From assembly GCA_900660155.1 (NCBI GenBank), contig CABFPE010000221.1, forward strand, positions 600,586 to 664,585: DNA of 64,000 nt, written 5' to 3'. A model generated the notes under the pieces. The model saw only the letters and a program-made list of their open reading frames with translations. It did not search any database and was not told where the DNA came from. The position numbers and the translations under genes are program-made. Positions 1 through 13,042 of the stretch are shown here, piece by piece (the stretch's first letter is position 1; each line of letters begins with the position of its first letter). The stretch is from Hofstenia miamia (lineage: Eukaryota > Xenacoelomorpha > Acoela > Hofsteniidae).

Positions 1-24
1 TATATATATATATATATATATATA
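1..24. repeat. (TA)n microsatellite at window edge
   Basis: Pure alternating TA dinucleotides run from the first base. The tract probably continues beyond the window. Confidence 0.95.
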
Positions 25-2330
25 GATTCGCTGTGTCATCCGTATTTTTGAAATTGCTTGACGTAGCGTATCCCGGCCAAAATTTACTGTTGACACAGCT
101 TATCACGCTATTCATAGGCGTTGTAATATTCGAATTTTGTTTATATATATATATTTGGAAGTAAAAAACGTTTTTAATTGGAATATTTATTCGCTTTCTT
201 GTGTATTTTGTGATACATTTATTTAAATTGTTAATTAAGATTTTCATTATAAATTTTAGAAAAGCATAATCCACACAATCACAAAATGTGTAATATTTCT
301 AATTCGCGGAAACTGTTTGTACTTAAATCCAAAGAAAACAAGCGTCCTCCTTTGAAATGACTAAATCAGATTACTGCTGGACATCATTTCATTTTGTAAC
401 AATTCAAACTGTTGGGAATAGTACTCACAAAGCTTTAACATCGGATGACTAATTGTGACATTATTTCTAGTTGTTCTTTTTCCATAGTGCTTTTAACTTT
501 TGAAGTATATGGCAGCTAATAAATTACTTAGAGTGTTACGTTTAATGTTTTTGCTATGTGGCCTAGAAGCCTAGAATTCCCACTCCTGTTGTTAACTAGG
601 TAACGTCATTATAGAAATCAGATCAATTATATACTTGTACGTTTTATTAAAATATTAAGTATATTCTATATTTTAGCAAATGAACATTTACTATTGGGCT
701 CCATAATGTTAAATGCAAGCATTTTTTTAGTAGTTGGACTTTGTAATCGTAAGCCCAAATTCTCACCGAATTATTAAGGGTTTAGCTCGTTGAATGATAT
801 AATTAAACAATTTTGCGATAAATATTAGTTGAATTGGTTCTGATATTCATCTGATGGGACCAAGTATTTATTTGCAATTGTTTTGACAAATATTTCTCAT
901 TTCCATTTAATAGTGTGTTTTTTCAAACTTGTAAATTGAATCATTGTAATGTTTTTGTGTAACGTTAAAAATTTGAATTTTTTCCTTCCAGTCATTTTTG
1001 CAAGAACAATGCTGCTGTGCACACAAAATTAATATTTTAAAATTCGAATCGAGTCCAGACTGATTTGGAATGTTGAGTCTTTTTTGCGTATATCATAAAA
1101 GTAGTGACTAAGAAATGACCAACTGTTTTACCAGAATGAAGAAATGAATTCTAGAATTTACGTTTGTAATGGTTTAAAAATTATTTATTTAAAATTATAG
1201 TATAGTGTAGTATATTAATTTCAAGAAAGCAAGGCCTGACAACTCTATCATTTGAATAAATGTGGGAAGTTTGTTTACCATCTGGTTTTAACATAGCTTT
1301 TATAAGTGACTAGAGAGTGACACTTTTTATTTTAAAAAATTAAACCCATCTAATCTTATTCTTAAGCTCAGCAGGAAGAGGCCACCAACGTCATATCAAG
1401 CAATTCCAACGCTAAGTAGTATAGCACTACAAGAATGAGCCATGAACACTTTTTGAAGGATGTTTTATCATTCACAAAGTTATATACATTTCTTTCAATG
1501 AGGTAAATGCGCAATGTCGTAGGCCTATTCAATATCACGTTAACATAACTCTAGTTGACTCGAAATCTGCAAATGCCTAAATTTCATGACTCGTCTAGTC
1601 GAAATTTCGAGTACTCACAGGGCCCTAAGTATTATCCATGCTATATAACTGACTTCGTAAAAGTCCATAATCATTTTAGAATGAAAAGGCCTTTTGGCAA
1701 TACTGGATGTCTTATTACATAGACCAGACGTCATTCAAGTGGGAAAATTTTGAATAATTTGAGTTCCTAATTTTTTTGTTTTCCTCGCTAGGCACTTCTT
1801 AAAATCAAGTTAGAACTTTCAATTATTAGCATAAATATATTGATATTTAAAAACTCTATTGAACAAACTAACTACTGCGTATATATTCATGTCGTTGCCA
1901 CTACGAGACAAAAATTATTCTTCACTTGATGATATAAATTGCATATAGTCAGGTATTTTTTTCCAAACTGGAATTTTGGGCATTCAAAGGTATATTTCAA
2001 GAAAATTCATGGCAGTATAAGTTATATCCCTTTCCTCTACTAATAAAATAATGTATAATTAAAGATAATTCTTTCAAGCCCAAGCCATTAGTTAATATTC
2101 TCTGCAATATTATCAAGTGCCAATGTGGGATACTGGGAAATTTCAAGATTTATTCAAGCATTCATCCGAGCACCTATCCCTTTTATTATTATTTTATTAT
2201 ATTGTACTTTGAAACCCAAAGTTTAAAATATCTATAAATATAAAAAAATCATTTCTTGTAAATTATTGACGATTTTCTCAAACTTTGGTGATCTACGAAT
2301 TGGGATTTGGTTAGCTGGAGTCTTGTCATC
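25..2330. other. AT-rich stretch, no gene recognised
   Basis: No convincing gene is seen. Two isolated intron-end signals exist on the plus strand. A strong acceptor ends near 993 (pyrimidine run then CCAG). Another ends at 1371 and is followed by a 15-codon open frame (starts QEEATNV, stop 1417-1419), which could be a tiny terminal exon. Neither has a matching upstream exon that I can identify. Confidence 0.4.
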
Positions 2331-2334
2331 TCTA

Positions 2335-3515
2335 TTTTTCGGCGTTCACTAAGTGATTTAAGTTTGGCCCGTTAAATGCTGTTTCACATGTATCACCCAG
2401 ACATTTCATTTTGAAGGCACGTTTTTGAAATTTTTCAATGTCTTTACTATTTTGAGAACTGAGTTGTGGGTGCCCTGCTTGGCAGGCGTATTCAAGAATT
2501 GGTTTGATTAGGGAGCAGTATACGTTCGTGCACTCTTTGATACTACCGCAATGTCTTTGAAACATTCGTAGTTAAACAAGTCTTTTGCTGGCTTTCTTAA
2601 TAGTTTTGTTGGTGTTAGCATCAAATTTTAAGTATCTTGTAGAATGACACCAAGCAATGACACTTCTGTTTTCCTCGAGAAAGTAACCTGTCCAACTGTT
2701 ATCTTTCGAGATGGTTCTCAATTTTTCACAAACGACATCGTCAACCTCTACACTTCTTTGTATGCATGACCATGCTATTAGTGGTGCTCCAGCTTAACGC
2801 ACCTGTATTATTGCTTGACTATCATCATCGATAAGAGCTTGCAGAAATTAGTACCATCCACAAATTTGAGACGATTATCAAAATTGATTAATAGATAAAT
2901 AACTCGAATAACCAGCGTTCCAATTTGCTGCCGTGTGGGACTCCGGCTTTAATGGTTTTCCAACCGGAGAATATCTTGTCTGTTAATTTCACACACTGGC
3001 AACGACCAAAAAGAAATGAATAAATCCGCTTACCTGTTGTATCTTTTACACCAATTTCCATCTATCCATCAGTATAGGATGACTTACTAAGTCGAAGGCA
3101 TTTTGGTAATTTAGTAAGAATATTCTCCAAAAACGATGATGATCTATCTACTTATAGAGTGTTTCCATGAGAGCTAGTGTCGTAGAACTTTTACATATGA
3201 CACCAAATTGCTTTTATCTACATTTGCTAAAATTTTGCTTTCACTTCCGTCAAGATGACATATTCTATAAGCTTTGAGACAGGGTGTTGGAGATAAGACG
3301 GAGACCAGTCGTAGGAGAAGTGGCTAGTTTGACATTTTCAATAAGTACAAAATCTGCTACTATAAACGGGGTTGTACACGACTCTGCTAATGATTGATTG
3401 ATTAGTAATTGAAGAGAAAGTGCTAGCTCATATGAGAATTGTTTAAGGATCCAGTTTGGTATTATGTAACCATTGTATGCATATGAATATACAGATTTGA
3501 ATGCCAATCAATTTC
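2335..3515 (-). mobile_element. 5'-truncated, decayed LINE reverse transcriptase (CR1/L2/jockey-like)
   Basis: Read on the minus strand, pieces of a non-LTR reverse transcriptase appear in the normal order. Near 3500-3265 is the fingers region (PNWILKQFSYELALSLQLLI, LATSPT.GLRLISNTLS). Near 3110-3065 is YQNAFDLVSHPILMDR, matching the usual D-F-KAFD-V-H block. Near 2950-2930 is a degenerate VPHGSKL block (family VPQG). Near 2860 is FVDGTN, where the family normally has F-V/A-DD-T, so one catalytic aspartate is lost. Near 2530-2410 is the C-terminal block VYCSLIKPILEYACQAGHPQ with KDIEKFQKRAFKMK. Several frameshifts and stops separate these pieces, and no 5' endonuclease part is seen. Non-LTR assignment is secure; the clade is not. 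Confidence 0.85.
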
Positions 3516-4851
3516 AATTATGTATGCTCTGAATACAAAATTCCTATAGTTTGGTCTTGATTATGAAAAAAATTGAAGATGGTAAAGAAAGCCTTTATTC
3601 GTAATATTTAACCTAAAGATCTATCTCCTTAGCGCCCAGGCCTAAGGGTTTTGGATACTAAAGGAATCAATTGCCATTGTTCGCATCATGTGCGCGAAAA
3701 TATTTATTTGGAGTGATGTTCATTAAAATTTTGACGTATTTCAACAATAATATTTTTCAAAATTGCTCCATATGGTGAGAATAATTGTTGGACAATTTTG
3801 GTAATTTGCAGATGTGACCGCAAATTTTATGAAATTTAAATAGAGCGTAGCACAAAAATCTGTGCAGTTATTATAAATTCAAATGTTGAGCTTTAATAAA
3901 CTGAAAGTTTGCTCTGCATATTTTGCTTATCCACATGTGATTCGATGAAAGGCGACAGCATTTACAAGTTAATGTCAATTTTGGAGGTTTCGGAAGCATT
4001 GAAATAATTTTATCGCTACATACTAGAGTGGACTTGGGTCAACACGGTTCATCAGCTATTATTTCTATAAATATTGAGATTGGTTAACCTACTTGTGATG
4101 GGTCGTAAATGTTCGGGTGGCCGTTGGGTTTTGTCAAGAAATTCAAACTATGAAGGGTTAAGCAACTAGATACTTTTAACCGCGATTCAAAACCTTCAGC
4201 TCCGCAGCGTCCAGCTCTATTTCTTTGGTGCAATTTATGATCTTTTTTTCTCTCTTGACCACATGAATGTCATATCCAATAAAATTTTAATTATATTAAA
4301 TTATAAGAGAGATACGTAGTATTTCAAATGCAATTTAATGAAGATAATGGAAAACGCAATTATATATTGACAGGAAACAATACAATTATTTTTACATAAC
4401 CTTAATTAAATTATAGTAATGATTTCGCATAAAACAAGATCCTAGTGAAGTCATTTTTGAATGCTAAGTTTTTCTAAGTTTATTTCTGGGTTATCTAGGA
4501 CCCGGTTGTGTAACGATACATAATATTATGTACTCCTTGATAGCGATACTGCCGTACTTGGCCTAAAAATCTATCGGTACTGGATAGCAAAAACAATCCA
4601 CATTTATCAAACTTAATTCAAGTTAATTTCCAAAAATTCAAAAGGCGGGCTTGAGTTAATTTATTTATTGACACACTTTGCTTTCAACGGTTCCTCCAAA
4701 ATTTCATATCGCCGGACCTTCGCGTTATTTTTTATTCTTGTCTATTTTACTGACACACATGGCAACAGCTGTTATTGTACTTGTGTCTATAACACGTTGA
4801 AACACGTTAATCGATACAAATATTTAATCAATCGATTAGTCGCCATATTTC
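3516..4851. other. No gene recognised
   Basis: AT-rich sequence between the LINE fragment and the Tc1 fragment. I see no transposon terminus that would pair with the Tc1 3' end at 5260, and no coding signal. The open frame at 4668-4898 has no recognisable content. Confidence 0.5.
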
Positions 4852-5260
4852 ATGAAGAGTCACGACAACACAAGCCTGAGGATAATAACCTTATATGAAC
4901 ACACCGACAAGAGTGCAGCTTCCCCTGAATTAAACCCCATAGAGAAGCTCTGGGGTATCATAAAGCGTCGTCTAAAAGTCGAGCAAGCATATTCTAAGCA
5001 GCAAATTATAACAAACATTTTGAGAATTTGGCACCATGATGCAGATGTACAGCAAGCATGTCCAATCTTGGTGGATTTCATCTCTCGACGTAAGAATAAG
5101 GGTTGGCAGACGAAACATTAGATGCGGAATGGTGATCATATAAACATTGACATGTTTCTTATCAATATACATCTTTGTGGAAATTTTAGTTCTCGTTTAT
5201 GCAAAAAATACGGAAAGTACTGCTGTAATATAGGTGATGCAAACTTTTTGTCCGCGACTG
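4852..5260 (+). mobile_element. Tc1-family transposase 3' fragment with terminal inverted repeat
   Basis: The frame ending at 5121 carries SPELNPIEKLWGIIKRRL, the block holding the third catalytic acid (DDE, the E of NPIE) of Tc1-like transposases. It is followed by the usual helical C-terminus. About 110 bases further on the element ends in CTTTTTGTCCGCGACTG (about 5244-5260), a typical Tc1 terminus when reverse-complemented, followed by the TA target at 5261-5262. The N-terminal DNA-binding part, the first two catalytic acids and the left terminus are missing, so this is a 5'-deleted copy. The first codons of the open frame before SPELNP are not recognisably transposase, so the true junction probably lies near 4910. 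Confidence 0.85.
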
Positions 5261-5262
5261 TA

Positions 5263-7385
5263 TATTTCAATTATATCAACATTTAGATTCAAAGACGTTT
5301 TTAAAGCGCTTTTTAAGTGTCCATCTGAATGATGAACTTTAATTCAATTAAGTCTCTGAAAACAACAATATAATTTCAAGAAGTCAGTTTGCAATTACTT
5401 TGCATCGATAAAATCATTTCAGATGTCTTCCAGAGTCAACTCACTGAGATCTTAATACCCATATGTCCTTCTTTAATTGTAAGCCTATGGAATCACTTCT
5501 AAGAAAGGCAAGCAATGATATGACCATTAATGTTACAAATTTTATAAAATCATGCAAAACACCGGCAGTTAAGATCATTTTCAACGCAAGTTCAATCGGA
5601 TTGAATAAAACTTTAGTTTCATTTCGCAATAAAATTTAATTCCAATGTTTAAATAATGTTTACCAACTGTGTAGCCGATTGGGATTGCGTAATAGGTACT
5701 TCAGACATTCTGTCTCATATTTAGCACACTGACAGCTCATTTTACGTCACTCTCGACCCAATCAATTATAATATTACTACAAGCTAATTTCATTTAAATT
5801 TCGATCAGCTATCAAACTTTCTGCAATTTCATTAGCCGTTTTCTACGATTCATTGGTTTTATTATTAAACATATCGAACTAGAAAATAAAAATTAACATA
5901 AATGGTGTTTGAATATCTGTCGATTAACCATTGAATTATTTGTGTGACTCAATGCCATGTCACATGTATGTTAATTCAATCTTAGCAAGAAGTTTACCGA
6001 TTTGGTACAATATGGTGTTTGTGCATTGGTATTCATCAAGGAGCCATTGTATTAACTTGAAAAAATCATTTGTAGCCATGCTAAATAACGGAGATGCAAC
6101 CGGGTCACAAAATGTCCTGAATGACTCATTTTTAGAATTTACACTTTTGTTCACAAGGTTTTGCTGAGAGTATACTTGCATGGACATTCACATCAACAAC
6201 ACATTACGCTGGTCGTCACTGACATTGGAATGCTCCACCTCGCATTATAAAGACATGGTTCTAACATCTCCCATAATTTACGATGTGAAATAAAAAAGTT
6301 TTGCGAATATTTAGTGCATTTTTCATAATTTAACCTCAGTCTATTTATGGCAAACTTTTTGACTTAAATCGAATTTCGAATATTTCATATACATTTAATG
6401 TTAACAAATTTTCAAAATAAGGACTTACAAATACACGAAATCCGAATTGCAGTCTAGAAAATTCTGGTGCGCTACTGAAATTTTCTCAAATAATAATTTT
6501 GGGGTTAAAGTTTTTCTTCTTTTAAAATTATTTTTAACCGTATCTATTAACAACATGGTTTTGCTATGGACGTTGCTACGTAAACAAATTTATATTTTAG
6601 ATTCGAATGCGGATTCGGATTTGCAAGTACATTGCCAGAATACAGTGAGCCCCATTCAATATAAAATGCTAAGTACATAATTCGATACTACGGCTGGTTA
6701 AAAATTATTGAATTTTTAATTTTTTAAATTCAAACTATGCGTGAACTTTAGCATCATTTATTGACTCCAAAAATGCAAATATACAATTTCTGCAACTGCT
6801 CAAGACCCAACTGAATTTTTTATAAATTCTAATTATTTCATTGTTTTTAGTCTAAAGTAGTATTACTGATAGTGGGAAATTACGTGAAATTGCATCAAAT
6901 TTTTCAACAAAATAGGATTATTTTTAGAAAGAACGGTATTTGTGTGTAATATTTCTCACGAAAAATGCGCTAATTTGAATAAATTATGTATTTCAAATTA
7001 TAGGGTTTTATTGTGCACTTCAAATGAGAAATTTTTAGTGTAATTTAATGATACAGGATTAAGTAAATTACCAAATTTTCACATAAAATTATGAATTTAT
7101 GCCTTCTCGTAAAATTTTGTTGAATATTTTGATATAATTCAAGAAATTCAAGCATCCCAAAATGCAAAAATTTTGGTAAAATCAATGAAATTTTAAAATT
7201 ACAAAAATTATGGTGGGTTTTGAGAAGTCACAGAAGTGTTTCATGTAATTTTGGAGGAGGTGCATGTTGGTGAAGTCCGCCCATATTATTGAATTTGAAT
7301 ACGAAAATTTGATGCACAATATTGTGTACAAAAGAATTTAGTTTCTAATTTTTTGCACCATTTTAGCGAACGTTTTTCTTATTTT
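5263..7385. other. No gene recognised
   Basis: AT-rich, with scattered short frames on both strands that overlap each other and show no known motif. A slightly less AT-rich patch lies at 5670-5850 (cores TCATTAGCC, CAATCAATTA). It could be regulatory but is not distinctive. Confidence 0.4.
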
Positions 7386-7428
7386 AGAGAGGGCCCGGGC
7401 CCCTCGGCCCTCTCTGTATTCGCCCCTG
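7386..7428 (-). mobile_element. hAT-like terminus with GC hairpin
   Basis: Read on the minus strand from 7428, the sequence starts CAGGGGCGAATACAGAGAG and continues into a GC-rich hairpin (10-bp stem AGAGAGGGCC at 7386-7395 pairing with 7406-7415), then TCTAAAATAAGAA. The start of the large hAT at 34327 has the same layout (CAAGTGCGGATACAGA, a run of G/C, then TCTAAAATAAGAA). This is therefore one end of the same hAT family, pointing left. The partner end was not found. Confidence 0.6.
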
Positions 7429-9697
7429 CCTGAAGATTCCGATTGGAATTTGAAACAAAACAAGCGAATTCGCACAGACCTAATACAGAAACAAACGAAA
7501 ATCAACATAGAAATCTTTTGAAACCATTAAGCTATTTATGGCGCACATGACTTTTGACATTTGTGTAATTTAATGATTACGTAATAATATACCTGACTTT
7601 CAGATGAGCTCCTTTGTGTAATTTATTTCAATAATTTATTTATATAAATGTGACTCGGTATCCCAGTAGACTCAGAAGCCATAAGGAAAAAAGGGTCCGG
7701 CTGAATCACTAATTTCTCCCTTGACCCGGTTGCAACTCTGTTAATTAACATTACATGTAGTTTGTTATTGCAAAATTCACTATTTTGTCAAACCCTTCTT
7801 TTAAGCATTTTCCGATATTTGTTGTGTTAACCGTAATCGTACGTAGTTTAACCATAATCTACAGTATCCTACATTAACTGAATCTAAATAATCCTTTCCA
7901 AGAATGAGTTAAGCTTTAGGCATCGTACATTTCAACTGTTTTTAAAAGTAATTTGAATTTTTCTCTATAGGGTGTAGGACCTATGGTAATTGAGATGCAC
8001 AAATCTATATTCCCCATTAAAACGATGTATAACCAAGTAGGGAAGTGTGTTGTATAGAGTCAAAGAATGACCTCCGCTGCATTGCAGGCTTACCAATGTA
8101 TCTGGATCTGAAAATGCGATCACTAGATCTCGGGGTTATTTTAGGGTTTGAAAATTTTATTTCAAAATTAGGGTTTACTACTGTAATTTATCAATGTCTG
8201 CATGCATTGGCAAAGTTCGCAATCAAGACAATAAATTATTAAACGTGAACGCATTGCAAAGCCTTCATCCTGCAAAGTTTCGTATTACACCTGATTGATG
8301 AGTGGGTTTTTAATTAGTGTCATCCTATTTCAATTGAGCGAATAAAGTTAATAGATTTACATTTTTCATATTTTGAATTAATTAGATAAATTATTCAAGG
8401 CACTATTATAAAAATTGTATCTTCCCATGGGGCTGGAGCAACTCCAGAAAAATTAAGCAAAATACATTTTACTAATAAGCTACAAGTACAAGCAATTGAT
8501 GTCTTGAGTGTAGCGTATAAAATTGCTGTGGAATCAGAGTCGGTACAGCACACCTTAGTTGTTAAGGTGGCCATCCCAACGTAATTTGATCATTTTTTGC
8601 TATTTTCTTAAAATTTTGTTTTGAATACCTCTAAGGTGTTGTAAAATTATATTACACAATTGACTCTCACATATATTTTAGTTTACATGAAAAAAGATCT
8701 CAAAGTTATCCTTTTTAAGAATTTCCACCTAGCAACGCCTTAACAACGGTGTTAGATTTTATTAATTACTTGAAGTTTTTGCTCAAAATCATTTCAAGCA
8801 AGTCTCTTTCTGTTCTAAAAAAGGCTTAACATATGAGTAGTTTTTGAACATTTTTAATATAGTAGAAACATTAATGAAAACTTTAAGTTGTAATTTCTCC
8901 ATTCCGCCATTTGATATGTGTAATATAAGTCATATTTGTGACATTGTAATTTTGTAAATATTAATTTCTGAAGGTTGATATTTGACATACTTATTAAGTA
9001 AAACATTCTCTACTAACTTAGGCTTTTCAAATGTCACCATTTCACATCATTAATGAAAATTTCCTCAAAAATTTTAGGCAGACATGATTGACAGTTTCAA
9101 AATTTCGCTCAAAATTATTTTGACAATTTTTTAAAAAAAATCGAATTGTCAGTAGGTGGATTTGATTTTTAAAGATATATCATTTTTTGTTTTTTGGTGT
9201 AAGCATAATAATTCTTGTATTTTGTTGTTTAGCTGGACGGAATTGTACTTTAGAATTTGCTGTTTCCTTTCATGTTGAATTCGGAATTCGCTTGCATTAC
9301 ATACCATCCAATTGTTTCAGAAACAATATAGAATGTTACATTGTTTTCCATCTAAGTTAAATTGATGAAAACAGAAATTTATTTGTGAAAACTTAATTGT
9401 GCATCTTGTAATCCCTTGAACAATATCGCAAGAATTACCTAAGAATAATCGCCATTGGAACGCATTTATTTTTGCTTTCAATTAACACCTACATTCTATC
9501 ACTGAAATTGTCAGTGAATTTAATTTTGTTACTGCGGTAGAATTCATTTTTTCTGTTTTTGGGTTATTTTCGTTGAATATTGGGTGTTTTTATAATCATC
9601 CAGAAAAATAATATATTTAACGTCCGGGATCACTATGTAACATTCTGTATTGTATACTTTTATTAGTTGTTAATTAAACTATTTTTGATAAACTTAC
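7429..9697. other. No gene recognised; one weak exon-like frame
   Basis: A good plus-strand acceptor (TTTTTCTCTATAG, ending about 7970) is followed by a 28-codon open frame beginning GVGPMVIEMHKS and ending in TAG. It has no other support. The rest of the stretch is AT-rich with no recognisable content. Confidence 0.3.
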
Positions 9698-9815
9698 CGT
9701 GTCGCTAAGTGTCACTGTGCTATTTTTCCCAGATGTAGAACCAATTGAACTGCTCTTCCTCGATATGCTTTTGCGTTCTGCTTCCTTCTTTAACCATTTT
9801 TTCTTCAGACTAGCG
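9698..9815 (-). CDS. Candidate internal host exon, K/S-rich
   Basis: On the minus strand an acceptor (TGTGATTTAG) precedes 118 nt. That stretch is open in one frame (1 nt + 39 codons) and ends at the donor GTAAGT. The peptide is basic then serine-rich (ASLKKKWLKKEAERKSISRK, followed by SSSIGSTSGKNSTVTLSDT). Such composition is common in cytoplasmic tails or loops of membrane proteins, but no family is identified. The exon would follow a phase-2 intron and end in phase 0. The plus strand of the same segment also has an exon-like unit (acceptor TTTTTCCCAG ending 9732, donor GTAAGT at 9827, open frame starting VEPIELLFLD). The strand call therefore rests on composition only. I favour the minus strand. 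Confidence 0.35.
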
Positions 9816-9827
9816 CTAAATCACAAG

Positions 9828-11501
9828 TAAGTAATATATATATTTCTACTTTTAAATCACATTGGACTTCCATTCAATTCCTCACAGACGTTTATTGTCA
9901 ATTGGAAAGTTTTGATTTCATGAGGGTTTTTGCTCGACAAATTTTTATATTATAAAGTATGTCTAAGTTGTTAATCTGAATTGTAGTTGAAACCTGGTCT
10001 TATGGAAGGCATACCTTAGCTTTGGAATTTAATTGAAAAGATTATTGAAGCCCTACGAGCTCTTGACTTTCGTCTTTTCTTGAAACGTTTATTAATGATA
10101 CTGAAAAATTATACAGCCGGAGGGATGAATTTAACTTAGGATTGTTAAAAAATGTTTTAAATTATTCCCTGACAACTGAACAAATAAAATCTGTCATCTC
10201 GATGTGTTGCCGTCGACACTTGGAAATTGATTAATCGATTGACTTGTTTTCGTCTAAATTTCAATTAACTTTCCTCTCCTCTTTGACCATGTGTTTACCT
10301 TTGTCATGTTTTCCGTACGTCACGCACTATTTGCATTTCTAATCGCCAGTTAGGTCATCACTTGCAAACATCTTTTAACGCTTTCTCTTGCATTGCATCC
10401 AAATTACTATTCTTAACATTAAATAGGGTTTTCAACCCGTGATTGAATTGTGCATCCCATCAAATATATTGACTTTTCGTTTATTAGTGTTTTTATGATA
10501 TTTGAACCAAATGTAAAAGAGCAAAAAACAAAGTTGAAATTTGTTTTGCTTGTTACAATTAATTTTATTTAGTTCGTAGTTCCTAGGCTCTTACCCCCGC
10601 TCAACCAGTGTAAGTCTTTGATACGAACGTATGTGAGAAGTGTAAATTTAATCAGAATTGACATTTATTTTCAATAAACTGTTTATTTTAGCTATCTTTC
10701 CATTATTGTATGTTAAATTCAAATATATAAATTAAGCTTACGACTGTAGTTGGCATATTATAGTAATGACCGATTTGTGCATTGTGTTGTGTACTTCATC
10801 CATCATGTAACATTTCTAATGTATTTTTATTATTTCAGTTGTCGACCAACCTTTAAAAGCGATGACTGAAGTGCTCGGATAGTCGCACATTATTGTTATC
10901 AAATTATTTTTTTACAATTAGACTTAATTTTTTTCATGAAGAGAAGTAATCCTTGCCCAATAATTTAATTGTTGCACAAATCCAACAAAAAAACTGTTCT
11001 TCTAAATTGTGTTTCATGGAAAAACTGATCTAATCCTCGCAATATCGTGTATAGTCTGTAGTGTAGTTTAGTGCATCCCCTTTGAGTTTTAAGTACTAGC
11101 CTCTTCCCAAAATTTGTTTTATATTTGGTAAATAATTGGTGTCTGTTTTTTATACTTTTGATTAAATTTATATTCATTCTTAGAATTTATATTACATTAG
11201 CACATCTAAATATTAGATTTTATTCAATATTAAGTGCAATAATATTCTCTATGTTGTATTTCATGAAATTCAATGTTTTAGTTAAAGCATTTCAGAATGA
11301 GAAAGTTTGATACCATGGTGACTTTTAGAAGAAGATCAGTTCATATTCACAAAATGCAAACTTTCTTGTCACGTGAATAATTTTTATTGTGTTTAATACT
11401 TTTTAGACCACGATGAAGCATTCCAGATGGACGCTTTGATAAACAGGTTCGTGGAATGACTAGGTAATTAAAGGTTTCTTAATGATAAGCTAATCTGTAA
11501 T
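9828..11501. other. Noncoding; possible regulatory patch and a possible terminal exon
   Basis: At 10200-10400 a less AT-rich patch has GATTAATCGATTGAC and, at 10329-10336, a perfect octamer ATTTGCAT, the POU-factor site. At 10838 a strong plus-strand acceptor (TTTTTATTATTTCAG) precedes a short frame ending at TGA 10867-10869. It is phase-compatible with the plus-strand reading of the 9733-9826 unit. Nothing else is recognised. Confidence 0.3.
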
Positions 11502-11503
11502 TA

Positions 11504-11729
11504 CCGTATTTTTCGGATTATAAGGCCCACATACAATCAGAAAATTGTATTATATATGAATATTGTTTGGGCTTGCGTAATGTTAAATATATTAATATTA
11601 ATCTGATCTATCCGACTATTTTGTTTGGCTTATGCGCCTCATAATCAAGTGCCTCTTGAATATGAAAATAGATCCGTTCACTAATACTGCGACATTTAAT
11701 GCATTGCGCCTTATAGTTCAAAAATACGA
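11504..11729. mobile_element. MITE with TA duplication (pogo/Tc1-mariner-like)
   Basis: The left end starts CCGTATTTTTCGGATTATAA and continues GGCCCAC. The right end, reverse-complemented from 11729, starts TCGTATTTTTGAACTATAAG and continues GCGCAA. Both are flanked by TA (11502-11503 and 11730-11731). Internal GCGCC/TTATAAT motifs repeat the terminal theme. At 226 bp with no coding capacity, it is a non-autonomous element, presumably mobilised by a Tc1/mariner-superfamily transposase. Confidence 0.75.
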
Positions 11730-11731
11730 TA

Positions 11732-12599
11732 TATACTCACCTCATAATATAAAACCTTGATGCTTACAATGAATTTTTGTTGTGTAAAACAAACAACAGA
11801 ATTTTGACTCTTCTGAATTTTTAAAGGTATAGATGTTTTCAACTTTTCGACATGTCGTCTGTACCTCACTTCGATATTCGTGTAAAATTACTCGAATTCA
11901 TTGGTTGTAAATAATACTTTTTTGAGGATTCACAAGTGTCAATTTTTATTATTAAATGTCATTTTGTTTGTAAGTAAACATATAACATCAACTTTTTGCT
12001 GTTTTTCATTGAAATTTGAATCAGTTTTACTACACAGATGTTAATGTTTAAAGCAAAGCAAATATGAAACGTGAGTGCAAATGTTGACCTAGTAACCCCC
12101 ATTCGTAGCATTCATGCATTATATCAATTGCCAAAATTTTCAAGCGCATTGAGCCAATTTTAACGAATATTCATTTTCGCACTTGGATTTACTTTAATGA
12201 CATAATTCAGATTCGGATTAGTCATCCTTCTGAATTTATGTACATTTGATATCCTAAATGTCCCTTATGATTGACATTTTTCTTTGAGCTTATTTGTCCA
12301 CAAGTCATTAAATATAAAAGTTGTTGTAATTTTTCTATCAGGCATAAAATTTCCTAGTGACAGTTCCAAACGAGGCTTTAGGATTTTTAAAACAAGGTGT
12401 AACTTGCAATTTTGTATTGAGAAAATTTTAAATAAAATGCCAATGTAAACAAAAATAAATCCCATAGAAAACTATAATGTAACCTTCTAAATGTCTAATT
12501 TTTTGTATTGCTCACATTGCATTTTCGCATGATACTTGTAAACATCAACACCGATAATATTTGAAAAGCACAGAGAAGACTCTTTTACAAAAAATTAGC
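11732..12599. other. No gene recognised
   Basis: AT-rich sequence; the open frame at 12265-12465 (minus) has no recognisable motif. Confidence 0.5.
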
Positions 12600-12658
12600 A
12601 ATTCTCAAAGAGGGGCACTGGCCCTCGGGTGCCAATCCCCCCTTTAAAATCACGCCTG
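12600..12658 (-). mobile_element. Possible hAT-type terminus
   Basis: Read leftwards from 12658 the minus strand starts CAGGCGTGATTTTAAAGGGG and contains a GGCAC..GTGCC stem. This gives the same layout as the hAT end at 7428 but a different sequence. No partner end or target duplication was found, so this is tentative. Confidence 0.35.
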
Positions 12659-13042
12659 AGTATTTCATTTTAAAACTTTCTTGTGAAAGATTGCGAAGGG
12701 GTAAAATCAAGTAATTTTGTATTTTGACACAGGAACTTTTAAACCGTCAAACAAGCTTGTTTATTAACATTTTTGACATTTATGTGGCTTCTTCAATATG
12801 TTCCGAAACATTTTGGAATTATCACCGTCTAAAGATTCCCTTTCAGACTGTCACATTTTTATGGATAAAATATATTTTTCATTCCACTGCAGCGACTGTT
12901 TTGTCATTAATGAATTAAAAGAGTGTAATTTTTGCATCCAGATTTTTTGTAGGTAGTCTTTTCATAATTGTATGAAAAACTATCGGGGCTGACAATTTTT
13001 CATAACGAAAGTGAGTAGTGGTTTGTGCAACTCTTTCATATA

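Noticed and set aside
8045-8242. 65-codon plus-strand frame
   Set aside because: No motif; internal short repeats (GGGTTTGAAAATTTT, AGGGTTTAC) suggest simple-sequence origin.
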